Shown here one piece after another: positions 10,297 through 20,851 of a DNA stretch of 64,000 nt. Source of the stretch: Favolaschia claudopus. Taxonomy: Eukaryota > Basidiomycota > Agaricomycetes > Agaricales > Mycenaceae. The notes beneath the pieces were generated by a model. That model saw nothing but the letters and a program-made list of their open reading frames with translations, was not told the origin of the DNA and ran no database searches. Position numbers and translations under genes: made by a program. Every line of letters begins with the position of its first letter. The first letter of the stretch is position 1. The stretch spans positions 434,001-498,000 of the forward strand of contig JAWWNJ010000004.1 in assembly GCA_037176885.1 (NCBI GenBank). The letters run 5' to 3'.

Positions 10297-13200
10297 ATGG
10301 ACGCCTTCGCTCCGACAACGACAGCTTGGCGGCGCCAGAGGTTGACCCGAATCAGCAGTAACAGCACTCTCCATGCTGGTCAACCCCAACCTCCTGATTC
10401 CACCCCCGCTGAAGGCACTACTCTGCGCCTTCCAGGATCCAACTCACGCTCGTATGGAACTCTTCCCACTCGACATTCATCGCGCGACAAGCTCCCACCC
10501 ATCTCCCTGCCATCACAATCTTCCCCTTCAACGCCTCCGGTTCTTCGTTCTCCTTCTATCTCCGGTTTCCGGGACCTTGCCTACTCTCGGCTTAGTTCCC
10601 AGCGTCCCATAAGTTCTTACGACACCCCTCGTGAAATTGTCTTGGACGACGACAAGGAGCTCGATGCGCGTATTAATGGTGTTCGCGTCTGGTACGTTTT
10701 CGCTTTCTGTGTTCGATGGGATGCTCAAGAGGTCTCGTTCAGGTATTCTTCATTCACATCCATAGACTGGTTACACGATGCGATCAAGGATTCGGTGCGC
10801 TTTTCCAGACTGCGTAGACGCAAAAGCCTGCGTGCTCGTGTGCGTCTCGTTCTCGACAAGAGCATGGGATGGTTCATCGTCACCGCTGTCGGATTCCTGA
10901 CTGCTGTCGTCGCGTTTCTTGTCGTTCGTGCTGAACAGTGGCTATTTGACATCAAAGAGGGGTACTGCCGCGACTCCTGGTGGAAGGCCCGCCGATTTTG
11001 CTGTCTTGAATCCGTCGGCGATATGATCGACGAGTGTCCAGCTTGGCAGACTTGGTCCGAATCACTTCTGCGCAAGGGAGCGTTTGGAGGGGAATTCCTT
11101 GAATATGTCTCGTATTCTGTCATCGCGGTGAGATCATTTCCCTGTGATCCCAATCTCGAGCTCAAGCAGCACTCAAGGTGTGCTTGGCCACGCTGTCGTG
11201 TGTCCTCACTCTACTGCTTACGAATTCCACCACTTTCTCTACTCGGAAAGAATCTGGTGTCCTTGCCCCTGGTTTCGCGGACGGCCCAGAACCTTCAACT
11301 CAGCCTAAGCGGCCAGTCATGTACTATGTAATTCCGCAACTCATTAGCCCATACAACCAATTGAATCTCCCCGAAAATAGGCAGCAGGGAGCGGCATTCC
11401 AGAGATCAAGACCATTCTCTCCGGTAAGTCAGCTTTTACTGGGCAGTACTGCATCCTCATCCGGCTTAGGGTTCGTCATTCACGGGTACCTTGGTGGTCG
11501 CACTCTCTTCACCAAATCTGTTGGCCTGGCTCTCTCTGTAGCTTCCGGTTTATCTCTCGGCAAAGAGGGCCCGTTTGTGCACTTAGCAAGCTGCATCGGT
11601 AGGTCGTGTGACTTGTTTCGAGCAGTTAGACTAATGCCTTACAGGGAACATCGTCAGTCGATTCACTACCAAGTACGAGAACAACGAAGGTGGGTTACAC
11701 GTCCACCTGTTCTGGGTAATATTGACGATGTCTTAAAGCCAAGCGACGCGAAATATTGAGCGCTGCCGCTGCTGCCGGCGTCGCGGTAGCCTTTGGTGCT
11801 CCAATTGGTCGGTGATGTATTGTTTATCGTAATTCCCTCGCCAATTCATACTCTCTCGCAGGTGGCACGCTCTTCAGCTTGGAGGAGGTATCCTACTACT
11901 TCCCGCCGAAGGTATGTTCTTGTCTCGTTCTCCTCACTTTGCCCTTACAAGATTGTCCCAGGTCATGTGGAGGAGGTATCTATCTTCCTTTCGTTGAGAC
12001 AACCAATGAAAACATTTCACAGTTTCTTTTGCGCGATGATTGCAGCAATCACCCTCAAGATACTCGATCCTTTTGGAACCGGCAAATTGGTTCTTTTCCA
12101 GGTTACTTATGATAAGGTACGCGAATCCGCTGTTACATGAAAATCGGTGTCAAATAGGCACCAAAGGATTGGCATGCATTTGAGCTTTTGCCTTTTTTAC
12201 TGCTTGGAGTTTTCGGCGGCCTCTATGGTGCTTATTTCTCTAAACTGAACATTCGATGGAGCCGCGAAGTGCGGAACAAGACCTGGCTCAAGGACCATCC
12301 AATTGCGGAGGTTATGCTCGTAAGTCGTCCCCCTCGTGATCGTCCTGTCTTCAACAATATGCAGATAACCCTCGTCACCGCTGCTTTCTGTTTTTTGAAC
12401 CCATATACCCGAATGGGCGGCACGGAATTGGTTTACAATTTGTTTTCCGAATGTCGGACCGGTTCCGGCAACACACATTCTGGTCTCTGTGTTGTAGACC
12501 CCGGTAGTTTTGCGCATGTATGGCCGGTCGTAGAAGCGATCTTGGTGGCCATGATTGTCAAAGGCGCCTTGACCGTACGTCTCCCGGTCCTCTGCTCAGC
12601 CGGGGTCGTTGCTCAACCCTCTTCAAGGTTATCACCTTTGGTATCAAGCTTCCTGCAGGAATCTTCATCCCCACTCTTGGAGTTGGAGCTTGTGCGGGGC
12701 GTATATTGGGCATCGGAATGCAATGGATGTTGCACAAAAATCCGGAAGCGCGCCTATTCCGGGCTTGTGGTGGCGACTTGGATTGTAAGTGCGCGTGATA
12801 TCCCGTAGAGGCGACGGACCGAATTCACCCCTCAGGCATCATTCCTGGCCTGTACGCCATGGTTGGTGCAGCTGCCACTTTGTCTGGGCTCACTCGGACC
12901 ACGATTTCACTCAGGTAATCTCGCTCTATCCGCAATGATCATGCCTCATTCTTTACCAGCGTCATCATGTTCGAGCTCACTGATTCCATGACCTACACCG
13001 TTCCTCTCATAAGTGTATCTCTGTGTTTCCTTTGACTGCGGGCTGACATCCCTGTTTCTCTCCACATGCTAAGCATTCTCGTCGCCAAAACTCTGGCGGA
13101 TGCACTCGAACCTAAGGGTATCTACGACCTGGTCATTGAACTTAGCCAACTGCCCTACTTGGATTCGAAGCACGAGTATTTGTGGGGTAGTCTTCAGGTC

Positions 13201-13864
13201 AACGATGTGGTGCGTTTTGCATCTTGTGCGATTGCAAATATCAACACTAAGTTTCGTCTAGACCGCTCGCGACGTGGAAGTCATCCGACTTAGCGATCGG
13301 AATACAGTACGAAGTCTCATAGATCAGCTCCAAGCCCTCTATGCGATCGGGAACCATGACGGTGGATTCCCCATCTTGCGAAAAGACAGCGACAGCGACA
13401 ATTACAGAATGGTTGGATACATCGGTGCTAATGAACTTGAACACGCGCTGAGTGGGTACATACTGTTTGAATCAATTCAGACGCCTGACGTTTCTAGGTC
13501 TTGTCGCCGACGATCCTGAGGACGAAGTCCAATTCCATCCAGAATTCTCGCACCACGGCGGCTTTGCATCAGCTTCGATCTCTTCGTTGTTGGAAAGCGG
13601 TCAACCAGACACGGATCCCTTTGACTTCAGCATCTACATGGATCAGGCGCCATTGACTGTGCAATCGAATTCGCCGCTCGAGATGGTGCAGCAATATTTC
13701 ACCAAACTGGGTGCCCGATATGTGGTGGTTACGGACACCGATGGGCTCTGTAAGTCATTGGCGTGTTTTCTAGGTTTCTCTGTTTGCTGACGCCTTTCTC
13801 AGATGAAGGTGTGATCGACAAGAAAACGTGGCTTGCGTTCCTGAGCGAGTTAGAGGAGAAATGA
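10297..13864 (+). CDS. CLC-type chloride channel or Cl-/H+ exchanger with CBS pair
   Basis: A CLC family protein of roughly 850-900 residues with many short introns. After a Ser/Pro-rich cytosolic N-terminus come about a dozen hydrophobic segments. All three anion-path signatures are present: GSGIPEIK (helix D), GKEGPFVH (helix F, with the gating glutamate), and [15 protein letters not shown] (helix N). Two CBS regions follow (around [11 protein letters not shown] and [18 protein letters not shown]). The protein ends [12 protein letters not shown]. The architecture resembles yeast Gef1 and endosomal/Golgi CLC proteins. Transport mode cannot be settled by eye. The intron at 13009-13065 does not fit GT-AG or GC-AG: only AT-AC ends join TYTVPL to [12 protein letters not shown] in frame. 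Confidence 0.93.
13009..13065 (+). other. Putative AT-AC intron in the CLC gene
   Basis: The 57-nt interval begins ATAAGT and ends TCTCCAC. Its removal gives [12 protein letters not shown] with no frame loss. Reading through meets a TGA. Each GT donor nearby combined with the only AG (13073-13074) shifts the frame. A branch-like gctgac lies about 30 nt before the end. The donor resembles a U2-type GTAAGT with its first G changed to A, not the U12 form ATATCC. Confidence 0.7.
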
Positions 13865-14017
13865 GACCCACATAGCCTGCATATACCCTGGACAGTGGAT
13901 CGAGCTATAGTGCTATGTAATTCTCTAATTGTCGTACATATCTTACTTATAGTTTCTGCCCATATCAATTGTGTACATTTGTTGATTCTTGAGGCCCACC
14001 TTCTCCCTTTCAAAACT

Positions 14018-14635
14018 ATGGCGACTTCTGGCCTCGGTGTCCCCGTCAAGCTGCTGCATGAGTCGTTGGGGCACATAATAACGGTCGAACTGAAAACGGG
14101 GCAGCTGTACCGGGGAAAATTGGCGGAAGGTGCGTCACAGGAATTGCGCACGCAGAAATCTTGTTGATTCAACCCGTTTGCTGCAGCCGAGGATAACCTC
14201 AACATCTCACTAAAAGATATAACTGTAACCGGACGGGACGGACGTGTATCGCAACTAGACCAGGTGTATATTCGCGGCAGTATGGTCCGCTTCTTCATCG
14301 TGCCCGACATGCTGCAAAACGCACCAATGCAAGTCGCGTATTTCTGCTCGAATATCGATGGCCTAACTAGATCTGCTGCAGGTTCAAACGAGTCGGCCCA
14401 AATGCAATGCGTGGACGGGGTATCGGGACAGCACGTGGACGCGCCACGATCCAGCGTGGTATGTTTTTCGTGTTCAGTTAGTGTTGAGAAGAAATTTGCT
14501 GACCCGACCTTCTTTTGATAGCAAATGGTGAGCTCGGCGTACAATCGTTCGTTGATCATGGTATATTAATGGCCTCATCTAGCTCGCCGTGGACGTGGTG
14601 TTGCCCCAACAATGTCGCGGGGCATAAGACGGTGA
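14018..14635 (+). CDS. SMD3: Small nuclear ribonucleoprotein SmD3
   Basis: Core Sm-ring protein of spliceosomal snRNPs, 129 residues. Exons 14018-14129, 14187-14328, 14382-14458, 14522-14527 and 14583-14635. Sm1 is in [20 protein letters not shown] followed by [16 protein letters not shown]. Sm2 is [21 protein letters not shown]. The C-terminus is the expected RG-rich tail (MRGRGIG, ARRGRG, MSRGIRR). Intron 14329-14381 has the perfect GC-donor consensus GCAAGT; it is required to give [12 protein letters not shown] 6-nt exon (CAAATG, 14522-14527) lies between two introns in the tail. The gene converges on SDHAF4 with about 107 bp between stop codons. Confidence 0.95.
14522..14527 (+). other. 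6-nt microexon in SmD3
   Basis: CAAATG is bounded by the acceptor ttgatag and the donor gtgagc. It supplies A-N and the first base of the next codon in the RG tail. Skipping it would remove two residues without a frame shift, so a skipped isoform is possible. Confidence 0.6.
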
Positions 14636-14742
14636 AAAAGACTACACATGTGTTTTTTGTTCTACCGGTTTTGTGTATGAGTTGACAGAGAGTGAATACG
14701 ACAACGATTGCATCGTACGAGTACGGCTGGCTTTTTGCTGAA

Positions 14743-15084
14743 TTAGAAATCCGACACTCTTCCCTTGAAGCTCCAGTCCCCCTCAATCCAATGACCAACC
14801 GGCTCCTGCTTCGGACCACCCTGCTCGCCCGTTTTTGGGTTTATATCGCCCTCGAAGTCGGGCTTGAGAGGTTTGCGGGCATCCGGATGGAGTTGGAGGC
14901 TGTCGTCGGCGTCCGGAGAGCTGCCGGAGTTGGCGGCGAGGGGCGCTTGGGCAGCACGCTGTAGGAATTCGAATTCCCGCTGCTGGTCCGGTGGTAGAGG
15001 GATGGGTGCTGGACGATTGAAAGAGGAAGAATAAGATCTGCGAAGGGTTGCAGAAAGGATTCTGGGGAGCGAGGATAGTGACAT
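14743..15084 (-). CDS. SDHAF4: Succinate dehydrogenase assembly factor 4
   Basis: A single-exon gene for 113 residues. SDHAF4 binds flavinylated SDHA in the mitochondrial matrix and protects it before it joins SDHB. The N-terminus (MSLSSLPRILSATLRRSYSS) looks like a mitochondrial targeting presequence, rich in Arg and Ser with no acid. The C-terminus carries the DUF1674 hallmark FEGDINPKTGEQGGPKQEP, followed by EGDWSFKGRVSDF to the very end, as in the family. The start is the ATG that opens the presequence; an earlier non-ATG frame was ignored. It sits head-to-head with the Zn2Cys6 gene, with 117 bp between starts. Confidence 0.93.
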   Translation of the reverse strand: MSLSSLPRILSATLRRSYSSSFNRPAPIPLPPDQQREFEFLQRAAQAPLAANSGSSPDADDSLQLHPDARKPLKPDFEGDINPKTGEQGGPKQEPVGHWIEGDWSFKGRVSDF

Positions 15085-15201
15085 GAGAGGTTTAGTGAGA
15101 TCTAGACGGTAGACCAACGAATCGCCGACATCAAAACAACATAGGGAGCTCCTCCAAAGCCACCTTTTATGCTCTTAACGACCAATTAACGACTCAAACT
15201 C
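15085..15201. promoter_or_regulatory. 117-bp head-to-head promoter, SDHAF4 / Zn2Cys6 gene
   Basis: This short interval must serve both divergent genes. I see no strong motif beyond the repeated cgaccaattaacgac-like stretch near 15178-15192. Confidence 0.5.
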
Positions 15202-18200
15202 ATGTTCACTTCCCCTCCTCAACGACGCAAGACAGACCCGGGCCAGAGAGCCTGCGATGACTGTCGTCGTTCAAAAGCAAAATGCGAGAAAAAAGAAAAC
15301 CAAACGTGCTCAAGGTGTTTGAGCAGCGGCAAGTCCTGTACCTACGTGCAAGTATCGGTCCGGCAATAGTATCATCGCCCTGACATTTTTGTATGTTGTT
15401 TTCTAGAGAAGCATCGACACCGCGAGGCCCGCCCAAGGCGTCAGTAGACTTGTTTTCGGCCGCCGGGGCTGTCTAAATTGCCTCCAGATACGTCACTGGC
15501 CTTGAAGACAGACTTGAGCAGCTGGAAGCACTTCTAAAGCAGGTGTGTCCCCGTAAGGTCTACACGGCGGCCGGGAAAGATACTCACGAGTCACGCCAAC
15601 CTAACACTTGTAGCTCCGACCAGACACAGATTACACAGCTGAACTCGGTCCCCGCATTCCTCGTGGTGCATGGAAAGAAGACGCCGTGCAACCCCCGAGC
15701 CCGTCAAAGCCTAGTGCCAAAAACTCGGTCCCGGCCACAGATCTTCGTTTGGCAACGCGTCTTGCTTTGAATTCGCATGCTCGCCGCGATATAAATGATT
15801 CAGACTCATCCTCGGAGGACGGTTATTCGACATCTGATTCAGAGAACTGGACTACAGAAGGTCTGTCCACCGGTAGTCAAAGGCTTACCTTGCATCCATT
15901 GGAACCAGCCTCTGCACCGGAAGACACCGACATCATCAACACTCGGTTTCATGGGAAAAGCAGCTTAATTAGTCTCATTGAAGTAACTCGACGGTACAAA
16001 GAGTTGCATATTGCAGAGACATCGGACAATGACTTTGACCAAGAACCCAATTTACCGCCACCTATCAACAGTTACTTCAAACGATCTGAATTTTGGTTAC
16101 CTCAATCGGTAATCTGCTCTTTCCTCTTTCCGATGCTCATTCTGACTGAAATGCTATCAAGTGGGAGCTCAAGTGGGAAGAAGGTTTTGCCATCTCCGAC
16201 GAGCAACTGCTCAGTCAGGTTCTGGAAGAATATCCTCCCCCTTCTCTGGCTCGGATTTTGATCGACCTTTACTTCGTGCATTGCAACCATCTTCCCCTAC
16301 TACACCGTCCGACCTTTGAGCGTCAATTCAGAGAACAACTTCACCACCGTAGTATCTGGTTCAGCTGCGTTTGCCTAGGTATTTTTGCCGTTGCCAGCCG
16401 CTGGTGTGATGATCCACTGGTTCTTCCCCGGGACTGCAAAAGGACCAGTTCCGGTGCTCTCGATTGGACCTGTGCAGGTTGGCACTATCACAACATCGCC
16501 ATGGGTAAGACTTCTTTCACCGTATTGAATCTATCATCAATATCGTCCATAGGTATCCACCGCGCTCGCCAGAGTTTGCTCTACCCAGCCTGTTTAGAGG
16601 AAATCCAGACTTTCACTCTACTGGCCATGTTTGTTCGAGGCACCGTAGGTCGTCACTGTATCTCAGTTCCGCCGTTCAATGGGATTTCAAGGTCAATCAT
16701 TCTGCTAGTTGGATTTTCATTAGCATCGGTTTGCGAAAAGCGCAAGATATCGGCGCGCATCGGAAGAAATTATATGGCAAGAAACCGAACGTTACCGACG
16801 AGCTTTGGAAACGAGCGTTTTGGTCAATACTTCTGAATTCTTCCTCTTGCTGTCTGTTGACGTTGAAACCAGGTGCCTCGTCGCATATGATCGCATGGGA
16901 AGTGCAATATTAGGTAGACCGGCTGCCATAGGAGAAGAAGAGTGAGAGCGTCAACCATATCTCTCCGTTGATCCAACCTAACCGTAAATCTAGCTTTGAT
17001 CTGGAACTATGCATTGAGGTCAAACTTTCCATCCACTGTCGTCTTGATGACAGCTCACTTGACTTCTAGGTCGACGACGAATATTGGGATTCGGACCCTC
17101 CTTTTCGGCAGCCGCCTGGTATTCCCTGTCGGTTGACCCACTTCAATCTGTGGCTCAGGCTTGCGCAGATCGTTACATTCACCGTACGAACCATTGTACG
17201 TGACTTTTTTCCCGCATTCGTGTAAGTTTGAAGAAAAAGTCAGTACTCTGTCCATAACCCGAGAGCACTTTTAGGAAGGATAGCGAAAGTACGGACAGAC
17301 GAAGTGATGGCTCAGCTGACGCTTGCTTTACAAGACTGGCTCCGATCGGTGCCAGATTATCGCAAGTTTCTGATTCGCAACCGCCGAAATTTTTATTCTC
17401 ATCTTCATTAGTTCGATGGTCGAATCACATTAAAGACGAAGAGCTGTCAAACCAGGTAGAACTTCGAGCTTAATTTCAATGACTTCCTCTGACCTTCAAT
17501 TTTCAAGTCTGCGTGCCTCTACTGCACCTATTATCTGGCTGAGATGCTCATGTATCGAGCTTTCATACCACCCTTGGCTTCATCTTCCGCAACGGTTCCA
17601 CCCGTCCCTCACATCCGCGCCTCTTTTCCAGCGCTGGCTTTCTGCGTCAAGGCTGCGCGTTCCGCTACTAGAGTCATTGATTGGCAAGTCGCTCGAGGCT
17701 GGACGAATACTCCCATCCTTGTTGCTACCGCTCAGCTGTCGGCTGCCATGCTCACGCTCGGAGTGTGGGAAGCAAAAACGAAGCAAGAACAGTCTCCAGC
17801 AGAGGATGTAAAACCGCCGTTGGCGCACACAATCATGTCTCTGATGGGCGACATTCACATCTGTATGAGAACTCTGGAGATGTTGGAGCCGCGATGGGAG
17901 AACGTGACCCATCTACTGTGAGTGCCGCGAGATCATGAATTTTGTCGTTAATCGTTGCGCCGTTAGTCGAGGGCTGAGAAGTGCCTTACCCAAAGACGAC
18001 ACTGGCGCGCCGCCCACACAATCAAGCTTGTCGGTGACCGGCGTACCTTCTAACGTCTCCTCGTTCCCGCATTCGCAAGCAACCTCTTCTCGAGCACCAT
18101 CCGGGGCCGAACCTGATCACTGGTCGATGCCCGTAACCTCGTCAGCGAGGCATGAGCCACCGTCTCGGTTACCGCTTGAGGACCCTTCTTCAATCTATGA

Positions 18201-18393
18201 TGCAAGCGGGCCCGCGTCTCAGGCCGCTTCCGTAGTCTATCAACAAGATACCCAGAAGTAAGTGATCAGGGTTTTTAATACCACGTTCGGTCCTGATCGC
18301 CATAAAAGCTACCACGAGATACCCACCCATCCAGGAATTCAGTTTCGCTACAATCATCCGCATTCACAGGACACATCATATACACGGACATAG
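15202..18393 (+). CDS. Zn2Cys6 transcription factor with fungal-TF (MHR) domain
   Basis: A large zinc cluster regulator with about a dozen introns. The cluster reads C-x2-C-x6-C-x7-C-x2-C-x6-C (ACDDCRRSKAKC, then TCSRCLSSGKSC). A linker and coiled-coil helix follow (YVTGLEDRLEQLEALLKQ). The middle homology region contains YFVHCNHLPLLHRPTFE, then WIFISIGLRKAQDIGAHR, ELWKRAFWCLVAYDRMGSAI and LGRPAAIGEEDFDLE, typical of fungal_trans regulators. Two introns need GC donors with the consensus GCAAGT: 15348-15406 (joins CTYV to EASTPRG) and 17362-17411 (joins SVPDY to LRWSNH). I place the last exon at 18309-18393 after a gtaagt donor; otherwise the protein would stop at 18261. Target genes are unknown. 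Confidence 0.85.
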
Positions 18394-18676
18394 ATTCATC
18401 ATTGTTATCCTTCATTGCTTTCCTTGGTGCTTTCCTCTGCTCTACTGATAGTGTTCAATGTTCAATCGGTTTTCTGTGTTGAATCGCTCGAAGTATTGCT
18501 GGGCTGTTCCGTTGCGCAGACAGCACTCTTGAAGTTGGCCAAGCAGATTGCCCATAACTGTTGTTGCCGCACTGCAGGCAGTTTGCGCGTGGAGTTAACA
18601 GGACCGTACGATTGCCCCAACATATTACTGTACACTGAAATAAGGCTACACATGCGAGTAAGTTCCAAGACGAACA

Positions 18677-19720
18677 TTATACGACTACAGATGCGGTTAG
18701 TGGCCGTAACAAAACTCGAAGGCAATGTAATACGCACGCAGGACAGCGTTGATGCATCCGTCATTTTCAGGGTTGTTTGTTATCTGGGCGTATTTGCCAA
18801 AGACGACCTTCCCTCCAGTAGTGACCATGCCCAGTTCTGAGACATTAACTTCTATCACAGTGCCCTTCGTCATCACACCGAGTTGAGTGTACATTGGTGA
18901 CTGTGGGTTCTTTTTCACTCCTAGTATTTGGAGTTGGAAAGTAGCTTTCAAATCGGCTGCATGGAAAGATTATGAACGAGGACCAAGGTGTTACGCAACG
19001 AAACGCACGATGTGTAACATTGGCTTTTTTATATCGGAGAGCCATTGGCCGAATAAACCTCTCCATTTTCACTGGTTTCCGCGTGAAACCCTCGCCAACG
19101 AACGTCGCTTTCGTGACCATCCGCTTCCAAGCCTTGCTCTTGCTTTTCCCGGTCTTCATCACTTTGAACATCTCGTCTTCCGCAATACCCCGGACCTTCG
19201 GTAGCGGGACAGCGAACTTGGCTGCCTTGTCCTTTCGCTTCTGCTTGATTGCACTCGACAGCGCTTTTGCGTCCTTCTGTCCTTCTCGGTCAAGCAGATA
19301 CGTCGGCAGGGCGCCATCGGGAACTGCAGAGGAATCGGCCTGCTTGACGTTCCGCTCATCGTGTGCCTTGAGTGTTTTCTTGAGCTGCACTTTCTCAGCA
19401 TGCCGTTTGGCATGTAAGATTTTGGCTTTGATACCAAAGGCCTTCTGCGCAACTGCAGAGTCCCGATGGACAGCTCTGGCCTCCCGTTTCCGCCTGGATT
19501 AGTTGCAAGTTTTAACGAGTAATCTGTTGGAGATGGGCCGAACACTTACTTGCGCTCAAAGTAGTCTAACCGCCGTCCATGGCGTTTTATGTGCTCTTCG
19601 ATGTACTCGTTCTGCAAACGATTGAGGTTTTGACGGGTTCCTGTGTATGAACCGAACGAACCTGAGGCTGCAAATGGGGGTCAGTGTTACTTTCGGTGCA
19701 GAAAAAATATAGCAGACCAT
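18677..19720 (-). CDS. NSA2: 60S ribosome biogenesis protein NSA2
   Basis: A nucleolar factor of the pre-60S particle, 260 residues, which is the conserved family length. Minus-strand exons: ATG alone at 19718-19720, 19662-19667, 19550-19611, 19009-19493, 18738-18956, 18677-18684. The spliced N-terminus [20 protein letters not shown] is nearly universal in the family. The rest also fits ([47 protein letters not shown]). The eS8-like C-terminal domain ends [11 protein letters not shown], with the last two residues and stop in an 8-nt exon. The start codon is separated from the rest of the coding sequence by a 50-nt intron and a 6-nt exon. The gene is head-to-head with YIP1, 85 bp apart. Confidence 0.95.
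19662..19667 (-). other. 6-nt microexon (CCTCAG) in NSA2
   Basis: On the minus strand the bases CCTCAG encode Pro-Gln. They are bounded upstream by the acceptor tttgcag and downstream by the donor gttcgt. Both flanking introns (19668-19717 and 19612-19661) are 50 nt. With the isolated ATG at 19718-19720 this restores the near-universal start MPQNEY. Confidence 0.75.
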
Positions 19721-19805
19721 AAGTGGAAGGAGAGAAAGATGAGCGTGTGGCTGTGTTGCTACGCTTTACCATTATTCACTCAACGTGTCCCCCCGCCAAC
19801 CTTTC
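19721..19805. promoter_or_regulatory. 85-bp head-to-head promoter, NSA2 / YIP1
   Basis: Only 85 bases separate the start codons of NSA2 (minus) and YIP1 (plus). No classic TATA element is evident. Transcription starts of one gene may lie within the other's leader. Confidence 0.5.
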
Positions 19806-20765
<960 letters not shown>

Positions 20766-20851
20766 ATAGACTCTGTATCAAGGACGATGAGATTAAGCAG
20801 CTCTAGTGTGGTAGTAAATTAGTACATTATCTATTACGGTAATCATTCAAC

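Noticed and set aside
13009..13065. U12-type intron
   Set aside because: The donor is ATAAGT, not ATATCC, and no TCCTTAAC branch motif is present, so a U2-type AT-AC intron is more likely.
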